A stretch of 64,000 nucleotides of DNA from contig LYSZ01000001.1 of the NCBI GenBank assembly GCA_001657385.1, positions 248,001-312,000 on the forward strand, read 5' to 3'. The notes below the pieces were generated by a model, which made no database searches, was not told the DNA's origin, and worked only from the letters and a program-made list of their open reading frames with translations. Positions 18,362-29,211 of the stretch are shown one piece after another (position 1 is the stretch's first letter; each line of letters begins with the position of its first letter). This DNA comes from Parvularcula sp. BBD 1991-13 (GTDB lineage: Bacteria; Pseudomonadota; Alphaproteobacteria; Caulobacterales; Parvularculaceae). The position numbers and the translations under genes were made by a program.

Positions 18362-20323
18362 ATGCCCCGGTTCACCCCCGACTTTCTCGACGAGCTGAAG
18401 ACGCGCCTCAGGCCCTCCGACGTGATCGGCCGCTATGTGAAGCTCAGGAAACAGGGCAACGAATGGGCGGGCCTGTCGCCCTTCACCAAGGAGAAAACCC
18501 CGTCCTTTTTCGTCAACGACCAGAAGGGCTTTTTCCACTGTTTTTCCTCTGGCAAGCATGGGGACATCATCTCCTTCCTGCAGGAAACCCAGCGCATGAC
18601 CTTCTACGAGGCGGTGGAGCGCCTGGCGGAGGAGGCGGGCCTGCCGCTGCCGGCGGCGGCGCCGGGAGAGGCGGCGCGCGTGGAGAAGGCCAAGGGCCTC
18701 GCGGAGGCCTGCGCCGCGGCGGCGAAGTTCTTCTCGGCGATGCTGCGCCGCGCCGACGGGCGCCGCGCCCTCGACTATCTGCGCGGGCGCGCGGTGAGCG
18801 ATGCGCAGATCGCGGCGTTTTCCATCGGCTACGCCCCCGGCGAGCGCACCGCGCTGAAGGACGCGCTGATCAACAAGGGCTTTCGCGAGGACACGCTGAT
18901 CGAGGCGGGGCTGATCATCAGGCCGGAGGACGGTTCGGCGAGCTACGACCGGTTCCGCAACCGGGTGATGTTCCCCATTCTCGGCGCGCGCGACCGGGTC
19001 ATCGCCTTCGGCGGGCGCGCCCTCGACAAGGACGCGCGGGCGAAATACCTCAATTCCCCGGAAACGCCGATTTTCCACAAGGGCTCGGTCCTCTACAGCC
19101 TCAACCTCGCCCGCGGCGCCGCGGCGGAAGACGGCGCGCCGCTGATCGTCTGCGAGGGCTATATGGACGTGATCGCGCTCTGGGGCGCGGGCATCCGCAG
19201 CGCCGTCGCTCCCCTCGGCACCGCGCTCACCGAAAATCAGCTCGCCTTGCTCTGGCGCAGCGCCGACGAGCCGGTGCTTTGCTTCGACGGCGACCGCGCC
19301 GGGACGGGGGCCGCCCATCGCGCGATCGACCGCGCCCTGCCGCTTCTGAAACCTGGAAAATCGTTGCGTTTCGCTTTCATGCCGGAAGGGCTGGACCCTG
19401 ACGACCTGATCCGCGCCGACGGGGCCGGGGCCTTCCGCGAGCGCCTGGACGCTGCGCGTCCGCTCGTCGACGTGCTCTGGGAGCGCGAGATCGACGCCCG
19501 CCCCCTCGACACGCCGGAGCGCCGCGCCGCCCTGCGCCGCCACCTGCGCGAACTGGCCCGCAGCATCGCCGATCCGGACGTGCGCGCCGCCTATGGCGCG
19601 GAGCTGGCCGAGCGCCTGGATGCGCGCTTCCAGCCCCCGTCAGGGCCGCGCGCCGGGCGCGGCGGTGGAAAAAGCGCGCAATATCAACGGTATGGAGAAC
19701 GACAGCGCGGCGGCGCCCAGGGTTTCCGCCATGTCGCTCCGGCCATCCCCTCGCCGCGCCTGAAACAGCGCGGCGCGCCCTCCAACTGGGCCCGCGAGGC
19801 GGCGCTGGTGCTGGCCGCGGTTAACCACCCGGCGCTGGTCGAGCGCCAGGAGGGCGCCTTTTTCGAGCTTGAGCTGGCCGATGCGGGTCTCAAATCGCTT
19901 CTGAGCGAGGTTTTATCAGCGCTTTCCCTTGACCACGCTCTTGACAGCGCCGGCCTGAAAAGCCATCTCACCCAAACCGGCGCGGCAGGAGCCTTGGAGC
20001 GGGTCGTTGATAACCCGGAGCTCTTGAAAAACAAATTCCTGCGGCCCGACGCTGAGATAGACGAAGTCGAACAGGGTTTCCAGAACGCCCTGGCGCACCA
20101 TCTGTTTGAGTCGACCCTCAAGCACGAAGTCGCGCGTTCGGCGTCTCAGATATTTACCGATGGCGATGAAGGATGGAAAGCGGCGCAGGCGGCAAGACAG
20201 GAAGTGATCGCATCGGCGCGCGCCGGGGAAGCGGCCGCGTCCGATAGCCGCGAGGATGGCGGGCGGTTCGAGGATGCGCTGGAGGGACTGCGCAGGACCG
20301 TCGAAAAAAAACATAACCGATAA
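18362..20323 (+). CDS. dnaG: DNA primase DnaG with degenerate zinc site
   Basis: Makes RNA primers for replication. The start at ATG 18362 ([13 protein letters not shown]) gives 653 residues. The N-terminal CHC2-type domain is recognisable, but at the positions of the four zinc ligands it has Ser39, Thr42, Cys60 and Ser63 (LSPFTKEK ... [10 protein letters not shown]), so three of four ligands are lost. The catalytic TOPRIM region is intact, with [11 protein letters not shown] and the acidic FDGDRAG. A DnaB-binding-like C-terminal helical region follows. rpoD starts 14 bases after the stop, so the two form the conserved macromolecular synthesis unit without rpsU. Confidence 0.95.
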   Translation: MPRFTPDFLDELKTRLRPSDVIGRYVKLRKQGNEWAGLSPFTKEKTPSFFVNDQKGFFHCFSSGKHGDIISFLQETQRMTFYEAVERLAEEAGLPLPAAAPGEAARVEKAKGLAEACAAAAKFFSAMLRRADGRRALDYLRGRAVSDAQIAAFSIGYAPGERTALKDALINKGFREDTLIEAGLIIRPEDGSASYDRFRNRVMFPILGARDRVIAFGGRALDKDARAKYLNSPETPIFHKGSVLYSLNLARGAAAEDGAPLIVCEGYMDVIALWGAGIRSAVAPLGTALTENQLALLWRSADEPVLCFDGDRAGTGAAHRAIDRALPLLKPGKSLRFAFMPEGLDPDDLIRADGAGAFRERLDAARPLVDVLWEREIDARPLDTPERRAALRRHLRELARSIADPDVRAAYGAELAERLDARFQPPSGPRAGRGGGKSAQYQRYGERQRGGAQGFRHVAPAIPSPRLKQRGAPSNWAREAALVLAAVNHPALVERQEGAFFELELADAGLKSLLSEVLSALSLDHALDSAGLKSHLTQTGAAGALERVVDNPELLKNKFLRPDAEIDEVEQGFQNALAHHLFESTLKHEVARSASQIFTDGDEGWKAAQAARQEVIASARAGEAAASDSREDGGRFEDALEGLRRTVEKKHNR

Positions 20324-20337
20324 GGGTTCAGTACGGC

Positions 20338-22314
<1,977 letters not shown>

Positions 22315-22351
22315 ACTGTTCCAGCTCCAGTCACTGCAAATATTGTGAAAG

Positions 22352-22384
22352 CGGCCGGATCAACACGTGGTCCGGTCGTTTTTT
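22352..22384 (+). terminator. rho-independent terminator after rpoD
   Basis: A 10-bp stem (22352-22361 with 22369-22378, two G-T wobbles) around a 7-base loop is followed directly by six T residues. It lies 38 bases after the rpoD stop and separates the dnaG-rpoD unit from the KAP gene. Confidence 0.8.
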
Positions 22385-22444
22385 CTATATTGCCCTGTAC
22401 ATTGGCGCGTGTTCGGCTAATGCTCCCTGCCGGGAGGAGAGCGC

Positions 22445-24943
22445 ATGGCCGACAGCCCGAAGACGGAACAGCGCCCCGAAGGCGACGGGACGCCGCCGCG
22501 CGCCGGCGGCATTGCCGATCAAGGGAGCCTTGAGCGCTGGCTTGAAACGCGGTCGGCGGACGAGGCGCGCGCCATCGCCCTGCGCGCGGCGCTGCGGGTG
22601 TTTCCGCTGACATTCCAGATCTTCAAGCTCGACGAAAAACGATTGTCCCGGGAGAAACGGGAAGCGCTGGTGCTGCAAAGCTTTCGCGCCTTGCTCATTG
22701 CGCGCGCGTTCATCGACAATCCGGCTGATCGGAGTAAAATCGGTATCGCCGCCGACGCCGCCGCCCGCGCCGCCGCCCGCGCCGCCGCCGCCGCCGACGC
22801 CGCCGACGCCATCTGGACGTCGATCAATGACGATGCGGGGTGGCTGGAAGGCGAGGGCGGGTCCGACGGGGCGGCGCGGCGCTTGCTCAACCGGCCGCTC
22901 TGGGACGTTGACGGCCGCGCCGCCAAGACTGCGGACGGGACCGCGGTCCGCGCCGCGCCGGACTGGGCGCTTAAAGAACTTGACGAGTTTTCGAACGGCC
23001 CCGGCGCGGCGCGGCCATGGTCCCTGATCGCCGAGTGGTGTGAAGCGGCTGTCTCCGTCGTCGACGGACAATCGGGCCGCGCCTTCAGCCCGCGGGCCGA
23101 GCTTGACATTGCAACGCAGCCGGACGAATTCTGGAAAGGCGGCGACGCGACGGCGGTTCTTGAAAAGCTCGCGGCGATTGTCGGCGAGCGCGCCGGGTCC
23201 GACACGCAAGCGCCGGACACGGACGGCTACCGCACCCTTTCCGACGAGCCGACGGCGGACGACCGGCTGGGCCGCGAGCTGTTCGCCCAGACCCTTGTGG
23301 AGCGCATGGACGACGTGATGGCCTTCGGCGGGCGCGACGGGTTCTGCGTTCACCTCCACGCCCCCTGGGGCGCGGGCAAGACCTCCGTCCTGATGCAGAT
23401 GATGAAGATCATGCGCCGGCGCCATCGCGAGGACGGCAAATGGGCGGTGGTCGAGTTCAACGCCTGGCAGTATGAGCGGATGGACCCGCCCTGGTGGCCT
23501 TTTCTGGAAAGCGTCAAAAAGGGGTGCATGCGCAGCGCGCGCCGCTCCTTCCGCCCGGACCGATGGCTCTGGCTCGGCATACTGCGCGTCTTCTGGTGGG
23601 TCGAGGCGCATTTCCTCCCCATCGCGCTGGCGCTCGCGGCGACGCTGCTTGCGATCCTGCTGTTGTGGCTGGCCTCGGACGCGGCCAAGCCGGAGGACGG
23701 GCTGCTCGCCCAGCTGGCGAGCGTGCTGCCCGTATTGGGCGAGGACGTGCTGGCCTCCGTCGGTACGCTGTTCGCCACCTTCGTGGCGACATATGCGTTG
23801 ACCCAATCCATGATTTTCGGATCGAAGGCGAAGGCGGATCATTTCACGAGCCTTACGAGCGACCCCATGAAGCGCCTGAAAAAAATGTTCCGGCGCACCG
23901 TTGAGGGTGCGGGGATGAATGTGTGCATCTTCGTCGATGACCTCGACCGGTGCGACGTCGTCAATGTGGTCGAGTTCCTGCAAGGGCTGCAAACGCTTTT
24001 CCGTCACCGGAACGTCGCCTATGTGGTCGCGGCCGACCGGGTCTGGCTGCGCGCCAGTTACGAAAAGGCGTATAAGGACTTCAACGGCCTTGTCGGCAGC
24101 GCCGAGACCCCGCTCGGATACCTGTTTCTCGAAAAGGTCTTTCAGATCTCGACCGCCATTCCGGGGATGGGCCGCCACAAGAACAGCTATGTGGACGGAC
24201 TGTTGAGCCGGCAGGCCCCGGCTGACGCGGCCGAAACGCCGGCGCCGACCGCCTGGGACGGTATGAGCTGGGATGAGCGCTATATTTTCGTCCTTGAACG
24301 GCTGCGCCAGTCGCCACTCGTCAACTTTCTGCTGCCCGACTATGTCTGGCGCGCGGAGGGGCTTTTTCGCGACTATGTCTATCGACGGGCCGTTGAAAAG
24401 GAACGGACCCGGATCAAGGAGGACTACAAGGGCGGGATCACCAGCGCCGCCGCCAACGCGCGGCTGAGCCGCGCGGATCTGAGCCAGGCGGCGCGGGACG
24501 CGACGATCCTCGAAATGAATTCCTCAAAGGCCGCGACAAGCGCGTCGGAGAGCCTGTTGATGGAGTTTTTCGACGAATTGCCGGAAAATCCGAGGGTGTT
24601 GAAACGCATCGTCAACGCCTTCGGCATGAGGCGCAATTTCGCCCTGCTGGACTTTAACGATCAGGACCCCGGGAAGCGCAGCCTGTCATGGGAGACCTAT
24701 GAACGGGTTCTCGCCAGATGGACAATCCTTGAACAGCGGTTTCCAGCCGCGACAGACCTGTTGCGGCGTGATCCGTCGCTGACGGGGCGGCTGGGCGATG
24801 CGGTGGGCGAGGACGGTGATGAGGATCTGAAATCCTTTTCAGGTTGCGCCGGGATCAAGACCATGATCGGCGATGCGGACTGGGATGCGGATGCGCTGAC
24901 GGAGCCGCTGGTGCGGGAAATCACCCGCGGGTCGCGGGTCTAG
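22445..24943 (+). CDS. KAP family P-loop NTPase, membrane-anchored
   Basis: The 832-residue protein has a Walker A motif APWGAGKTS (about 306-314), the family FNAWQYE segment (about 338-344), and two membrane helices (about 389-410 and 435-457) inserted between Walker A and the Walker B IFVDDLDRCD (about 495-504). This arrangement defines KAP NTPases (named after Kidins220/ARMS and PifA), whose bacterial members are predicted to act at the inner membrane, some in phage exclusion. The first 290 residues are unrecognised and include an Ala/Arg/Asp helix encoded by GCC-rich repeats (about 101-123). ATG 22445 has GGAGGAGAG upstream. It stands alone after the rpoD terminator; function is inferred from family only. 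Confidence 0.8.
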   Translation: MADSPKTEQRPEGDGTPPRAGGIADQGSLERWLETRSADEARAIALRAALRVFPLTFQIFKLDEKRLSREKREALVLQSFRALLIARAFIDNPADRSKIGIAADAAARAAARAAAAADAADAIWTSINDDAGWLEGEGGSDGAARRLLNRPLWDVDGRAAKTADGTAVRAAPDWALKELDEFSNGPGAARPWSLIAEWCEAAVSVVDGQSGRAFSPRAELDIATQPDEFWKGGDATAVLEKLAAIVGERAGSDTQAPDTDGYRTLSDEPTADDRLGRELFAQTLVERMDDVMAFGGRDGFCVHLHAPWGAGKTSVLMQMMKIMRRRHREDGKWAVVEFNAWQYERMDPPWWPFLESVKKGCMRSARRSFRPDRWLWLGILRVFWWVEAHFLPIALALAATLLAILLLWLASDAAKPEDGLLAQLASVLPVLGEDVLASVGTLFATFVATYALTQSMIFGSKAKADHFTSLTSDPMKRLKKMFRRTVEGAGMNVCIFVDDLDRCDVVNVVEFLQGLQTLFRHRNVAYVVAADRVWLRASYEKAYKDFNGLVGSAETPLGYLFLEKVFQISTAIPGMGRHKNSYVDGLLSRQAPADAAETPAPTAWDGMSWDERYIFVLERLRQSPLVNFLLPDYVWRAEGLFRDYVYRRAVEKERTRIKEDYKGGITSAAANARLSRADLSQAARDATILEMNSSKAATSASESLLMEFFDELPENPRVLKRIVNAFGMRRNFALLDFNDQDPGKRSLSWETYERVLARWTILEQRFPAATDLLRRDPSLTGRLGDAVGEDGDEDLKSFSGCAGIKTMIGDADWDADALTEPLVREITRGSRV

Positions 24944-25043
24944 CTCCAGAGGGAGCGCGCGCCGGGGGCCCGCGCGTAAAGGCCGTCTTTACCCGCGCTC
25001 GCCTAGGCTCGTCCGGCGACGGAGCGTAAAGGGGAGGGCGCAT

Positions 25044-25613
25044 ATGGCTGACGGATATCCGGACCGCGCGCGCGGGTTCGCCGCGACCGGACCGTTTCCG
25101 GGGCGGCGTCCGGGGCTTTGTCTGGCGCTTTTTCTCCTGTCGGCCGGCTGCGCGGACGAGCCCGACCCGGCGCGCCAAGACCCGGTCGATCCGGCGCCCG
25201 GCGAATACGCGCTCGCCGTCGCCATGAGCGGATGGTTCAGCGACGTCGAAGGCGCTCCGGATACGTACTGCCTGAGGGCGGAGAACCGCGCCGACCTGCC
25301 GCATCTGCTGGCGGAGAACTTTTTCATTCCCCACGGCGCCTGCGCGAACGAACGCGCGCCGCGCCAGGGCAACGCCGTCGGCGGCGAGATCCGGTGCCTC
25401 GCCGATGCGAAGCTCGCCAACGGCGTCAGCCGCTTCGTCTATGACGGCGCGGTCTCGGCCGAGGGCGCGGCTGTCGAGGTCCGGATCAGGTTCGACGCCG
25501 CGGTGAAGGAAGCCGGCCTGTCGAGGGAGGAAGCGATGCAGTTGAAGCTGGGCATGACGCTTCTGGAGCGCGCCCGCTACCGGATCGAGGCGTCGCGCAT
25601 CGGCGATTGCTGA
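25044..25613 (+). CDS. putative lipoprotein, DUF3617-like
   Basis: The 189-residue product has a basic N-terminus and hydrophobic stretch ending in the lipobox LSAGC (Cys about 36), so it should be lipid-anchored. The mature part shows the DUF3617 pattern: PGEYALAVAMSGW, then conserved Cys residues in TYCLRAEN, HGACANE and EIRCLAD, and a closing beta-rich region. The family has no known function. The start at 25044 has AGGGGAGGG upstream. The last 37 bases overlap the 3' end of the convergent histidine-kinase gene. Confidence 0.65.
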   Translation: MADGYPDRARGFAATGPFPGRRPGLCLALFLLSAGCADEPDPARQDPVDPAPGEYALAVAMSGWFSDVEGAPDTYCLRAENRADLPHLLAENFFIPHGACANERAPRQGNAVGGEIRCLADAKLANGVSRFVYDGAVSAEGAAVEVRIRFDAAVKEAGLSREEAMQLKLGMTLLERARYRIEASRIGDC

Positions 25614-26938
25614 TTGCCCGCGTGCATGCGCCCGGCGAGCGGCCGCGCCGCGGCGCGCGGCGCGTCGTCCGGTTGCTCCCCGGCGGGCGCGTCCTGTCCG
25701 AAAAGATAAGCCGGTATCGACAGGCGCAATGTCGACAGGCCGTCTTCCGAACGCAGATGATAAAGCCGCATGCCGAGGGCGCGCGCAAGACGCTCCGCAT
25801 AGGCAAGACCGAGCGCGAGGCCGTCCTGGCCGCGATTGAGAAAGTTTTCGTCGTCGCGATAGGGGGCGATCGGCGCAACGCTCCATGACGCCGGGGGCGC
25901 ATTGGCGCTCTGTCGCGCGTGAAGGACAAGCCCGCCGCATGGCGAATGTTGAGCGGCGATCGAAACCGCCTCGCCCCCCCGGTCTTTCAAAAAGCAGAAC
26001 ATGTTCGAAAGAACCTGCCGCATATGCGCCCTGTCCGAGAGCATCTCGGCGAAATCGCCCGACAGAAGCGCCGCAACGCTTTGATCCGTAAACGGTTCTA
26101 GCTGGGCCGAATGAAACGCCTCGTTCATGACGTCAAGCAGGACGAAGGATTCCTTCCTGTTCGGCAGCCGGCCGAAATCCGCCGCCGCGAAGCGAATGGC
26201 GTCGTCGGTAATCTCCTGCAACTGCCGGGCGCTGTCGGCGATCATGTGCAGATAGCCCTCCCGCTCGGCCGGCGTCAGGCGCTCGTCCTGCGTCCTCAGA
26301 AGGTCGGAAAACCCGGAAATGACGCCCAGCGGCGTGCGCAATTCGTGGCTGATCATTGCAACGAACACGGAACGGTCGCGTTCTGACGAGCGCCGCCGCG
26401 CGTCGGCCGCGGCGATCTGCTCCTCGATGCCGAGATCGGCGAACCGTTGCAGCCGCCGTTTTTCGATATGCCGCGCCGCCGCCTCGGCCAGCGCGCTCAG
26501 CCGTTCCTGGTCTTCCGGAACGAAATGCTCGCGCGGTTCAAGATCGATGAGGCAGACCGTCCCGAAGGCGACGCCGTCGACGAGGATAGGCGCGCCGGCG
26601 TAGAACCGGATGCCCGGCGCGCCGGTGACGAGGGCGTTGTCCGCGAAGCGGCGGTCGCGGGTCGCGTCCGGCACCACCAGGGACGCGTCCGACATGATCG
26701 TATGGGCGCAGAAGGCGACGTCGCGTCCCGTCTCGCGCACGGGGAGACCGATGCAGGATTTGAAAAACTGGCGCTGGCGTTCGACAATCGAAACGGTTGC
26801 GATCGGCACCTTCCAGTATTGCGTCGCATACGCTGTAAGCTGGTCCAGTTCGCGCCAGGACGAATCGTCGAGTATCCCCGACTCGTCGATCAGGCGTTGA
26901 CGTCTTTCTTCGTCGAATGGGACCGGGTGCTCCGTCAT
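25577..26938 (-). CDS. GAF domain sensor histidine kinase, degenerate ATPase domain
   Basis: The 453-residue protein has an N-terminal GAF domain (about 25-160, with FFKSCIGLPVRETGRDVAFCAHTI typical of bacterial cytosolic GAF sensors). A HisKA helix pair follows, with phospho-acceptor His198 in ISHELRTPLG. In the C-terminal HATPase_c region the N-box Asn is present (MRQVLSNMFCFL) and a GLALGLAYAERLA segment resembles the G2 box. The DxGxG ATP-lid motif is not found: the segment before it reads VAPIAPYRDDENF. The kinase may therefore be inactive or act as a phosphatase or scaffold. No membrane helices and no adjacent response regulator are seen. Confidence 0.8.
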   Translation of the reverse strand: MTEHPVPFDEERRQRLIDESGILDDSSWRELDQLTAYATQYWKVPIATVSIVERQRQFFKSCIGLPVRETGRDVAFCAHTIMSDASLVVPDATRDRRFADNALVTGAPGIRFYAGAPILVDGVAFGTVCLIDLEPREHFVPEDQERLSALAEAAARHIEKRRLQRFADLGIEEQIAAADARRRSSERDRSVFVAMISHELRTPLGVISGFSDLLRTQDERLTPAEREGYLHMIADSARQLQEITDDAIRFAAADFGRLPNRKESFVLLDVMNEAFHSAQLEPFTDQSVAALLSGDFAEMLSDRAHMRQVLSNMFCFLKDRGGEAVSIAAQHSPCGGLVLHARQSANAPPASWSVAPIAPYRDDENFLNRGQDGLALGLAYAERLARALGMRLYHLRSEDGLSTLRLSIPAYLFGQDAPAGEQPDDAPRAAARPLAGRMHAGNQQSPMRDASIR

Positions 26939-27074
26939 ACGATGAATTTACCGGGCGGCGGTTAAAAATTGCTTGTTGCGCACAGGCGTCCGCAAGGCCG
27001 GTCCGCTCGTCGGGTCGCGTTTCGAGGGCGCTCCGAATCATTCACAATAACCAGCCGCTTAAGGAGTGCACCCC

Positions 27075-27368
27075 ATGACCGCCCCCGTCGGATCGAAAGC
27101 CAACCCGTCGCCGTTCGACTGCTATAACGACCTCGCAGAAGACGAACCCTATTTCGTCATTCGCGCAGACGACCCCTTGTCCGACGCGCTGATCGAGCTT
27201 CACGCCTATATCGGCGCGGGCCAGTCCGGCGCTGCGCACAACAAGCTCGCCGAGATCATGGCGCTGACCGCCGAGCGTCCGCCGCGTCCGTCCGACTCGC
27301 CGAAGTACCGCGAGACCTTCGCCATCTCGCAGGCGATGGAGAAATGGCGCAACGCGCATCGTCAATAG
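27075..27368 (+). CDS. small conserved-looking protein, unknown
   Basis: The 97-residue soluble protein starts at ATG 27075, eight bases after AAGGAG (27061-27066); an in-frame GTG inside that ribosome site is rejected as start. It is mostly helical by composition, with PLSDALIELHAYIGAGQSGAAHNKLAEIMALTAERP in the middle. I recognise no family. It is divergent from the histidine kinase gene over a 136-base gap, so the two may share a regulatory region. Confidence 0.55.
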   Translation: MTAPVGSKANPSPFDCYNDLAEDEPYFVIRADDPLSDALIELHAYIGAGQSGAAHNKLAEIMALTAERPPRPSDSPKYRETFAISQAMEKWRNAHRQ

Positions 27369-27509
27369 CGTGTCACGGGACGCCGCGCAGCGTCGGCGGG
27401 GAGGCCAGGGCGGGTCTGCGCCCCGCCCTTGCGTGCGGGCGCCCAGTTGCTAAGGTCCCGGGCGATACTTGAACCCATGGTCCCGACGGGGCCGATCAGG
27501 AGGATGAAA

Positions 27510-27806
27510 ATGGCCATTGACGGCAAGTGGAATCTGACAATCAAGACGCCGATGGGCGAACAGACCGGCACCGTGACTCTGAAACAGGAAGGCGACACGC
27601 TGACCGGCGAAATGTCCGGCGCGGCCGGCGCCACGGCCATTGAAAACGGCAAGGTCGAAGGCGACGTCCTGAAATGGGACGCCAAGGTGACCAATCCGAT
27701 GCCGCTGACCCTGGAGTTCGAGGGCAAGGAAGAGGGCGGCAACCTGTCGGGCAACGTCAAGCTCGGCGCGTTCGGCACCTCCACCTTCACCGGCGTTCCG
27801 GCGTAA
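27510..27806 (+). CDS. small beta-barrel-like protein, unknown
   Basis: 98 residues from ATG 27510, with AGGAGG six bases upstream. The sequence alternates short beta strands, such as GKWNLTIKTPMGEQTGTVTLKQEGDTLTGE and LTLEFEGKEEGGNLSGNVKLG, a pattern seen in small lipocalin-like domains of unknown function and at the ends of some amidohydrolases. No signal peptide. It lies 13 bases before the metallopeptidase lipoprotein gene and may be cotranscribed with it. Confidence 0.55.
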   Translation: MAIDGKWNLTIKTPMGEQTGTVTLKQEGDTLTGEMSGAAGATAIENGKVEGDVLKWDAKVTNPMPLTLEFEGKEEGGNLSGNVKLGAFGTSTFTGVPA

Positions 27807-27819
27807 CCGGACGACGCGC

Positions 27820-29211
27820 ATGAAACGCATCGCCGTCGCTTTCGTCGCCGGGCTCGCCCTCGCGGCGTGCGACGGCGGTCCCGCCGAGGCGCCGTCCGAG
27901 CGCGGATCATCCGCCGCCGCGCCTCAGGCCCCCGAGACCGCAGCCGCCGCAGGCGCCCCTGACCGGCGCGGCGCCGAGCCCCGGGAGGCGGCCGACCTCG
28001 ACGCCATCGGGGAAGCCTTCGTCAAGCTCGCGCTGGGCGTCGGCGAACACGATCCGGCCTTTGTCGACGCCTATCACGGACCGGCCGAATGGGCCGCGGC
28101 GGCGAAAGCGCAAAAACCCTCCCTTGACGATCTCGAAGCCGAGGCTCGCGCCCTCCTGATCAGCGTCGCGCGCGCCCGCGAGACGGAGCCGGGGGTGCGC
28201 GGCGCGATGCAGGAAAAACTGATCCGCGCGGCGCTTGCCCGCATCGAGATGACGCAAGGGCGATCGTTCTCCTTCGACGAGGAAACCCGGCTGCTCTACG
28301 ACGCCGTCGCGCCGGCTTACGACACCGCCGATTTCGACGCCGCGCTTGAGGAGATCGACGCCCTCATCCCCGGGGAGGGACCCCTGGCCGAGCGGGTCGA
28401 CGTCTTTCGCAACAGTCTCGCCATTCCGCGGGACAGGCTGCGCGCCGTCTTCGACGCGGCGATCGCGGAGTGCCGCAAGCGCACGCTGGCGCGCTACGAC
28501 CTGCCGGACACGGAGCGTTTCACGCTGGAGTTCGTCACCGACAAGCCCTGGAGCGGCTATAACTGGTACCAGGGCGATTATGAAAGCGTGATCCAGGTCA
28601 ATACGGATTTCCCGATCGTCATCGACCGGGCCGTCGACCTCGGCTGTCACGAGGGCTATCCCGGCCACCACACCTGGAACATCAAGCTGGAGCGCGACCT
28701 TCTTGAAGGCCGCGACTGGATCGAATATTCCGTCTACCCTCTGTTTTCGCCGCTCTCGGTGATCGCGGAAGGGTCCGCCAATTACGGCATCGACCTCGCC
28801 TTTCCGGGGCCGGAGAAGATCGCGTTCGAACGCGACGTCCTGTTTCCCCTCGCCGGGCTCGACCCGGCGAAAGCGGCGACGCTCGACAAGCTCAACACCG
28901 CGCGCCGCCGTTTGTCCCACGCGCGCAATTACGTGGCGCGCGACTATCTCGACGGGCGAATCACCCGAGAGGAGGCGATCGATCTGATGACGCGGTACGG
29001 CCTCCAGTCGCGCGAGCGCGCGGAGCAGGGGGTGCGCTTCATCGAGACCTATCGCGGCTATGTGATCAACTACAATCTCGGCCGCGACCTTGTCGGGGCG
29101 TATGTGGACGCAAGGGTGCGCGGCGGCGACGATCCGTGGGCGGTGTTCCGGTTCCTGCTGTCGACGCCCCTCGCCGCGTCCGATCTCGCGTCCAGTCAGC
29201 CGCCTGAGTAA
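27820..29211 (+). CDS. lipoprotein metallopeptidase, DUF885-like (HExxxGHH)
   Basis: The 463-residue protein has a lipoprotein signal (lipobox LALAAC, Cys about 17) and a low-complexity Ala/Glu/Pro linker to about residue 60. A helical domain follows with the zinc motif HEGYPGHH (277-284) and a downstream Glu in IAEGSANYGIDLAF, the arrangement of DUF885/M1-M3-like zinc peptidases. The reaction is probably hydrolysis of peptides at the cell envelope; the substrate is unknown. The next gene starts within its stop codon (TAATG), so the two are translationally coupled. Confidence 0.75.
   Translation: MKRIAVAFVAGLALAACDGGPAEAPSERGSSAAAPQAPETAAAAGAPDRRGAEPREAADLDAIGEAFVKLALGVGEHDPAFVDAYHGPAEWAAAAKAQKPSLDDLEAEARALLISVARARETEPGVRGAMQEKLIRAALARIEMTQGRSFSFDEETRLLYDAVAPAYDTADFDAALEEIDALIPGEGPLAERVDVFRNSLAIPRDRLRAVFDAAIAECRKRTLARYDLPDTERFTLEFVTDKPWSGYNWYQGDYESVIQVNTDFPIVIDRAVDLGCHEGYPGHHTWNIKLERDLLEGRDWIEYSVYPLFSPLSVIAEGSANYGIDLAFPGPEKIAFERDVLFPLAGLDPAKAATLDKLNTARRRLSHARNYVARDYLDGRITREEAIDLMTRYGLQSRERAEQGVRFIETYRGYVINYNLGRDLVGAYVDARVRGGDDPWAVFRFLLSTPLAASDLASSQPPE

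Noticed and set aside
22747-22806. Trinucleotide-repeat (GCC) instability locus
   Set aside because: The GCC-rich stretch is interrupted and encodes a plausible Ala/Arg helix in the KAP protein, so it is probably coding low complexity rather than a regulatory repeat.
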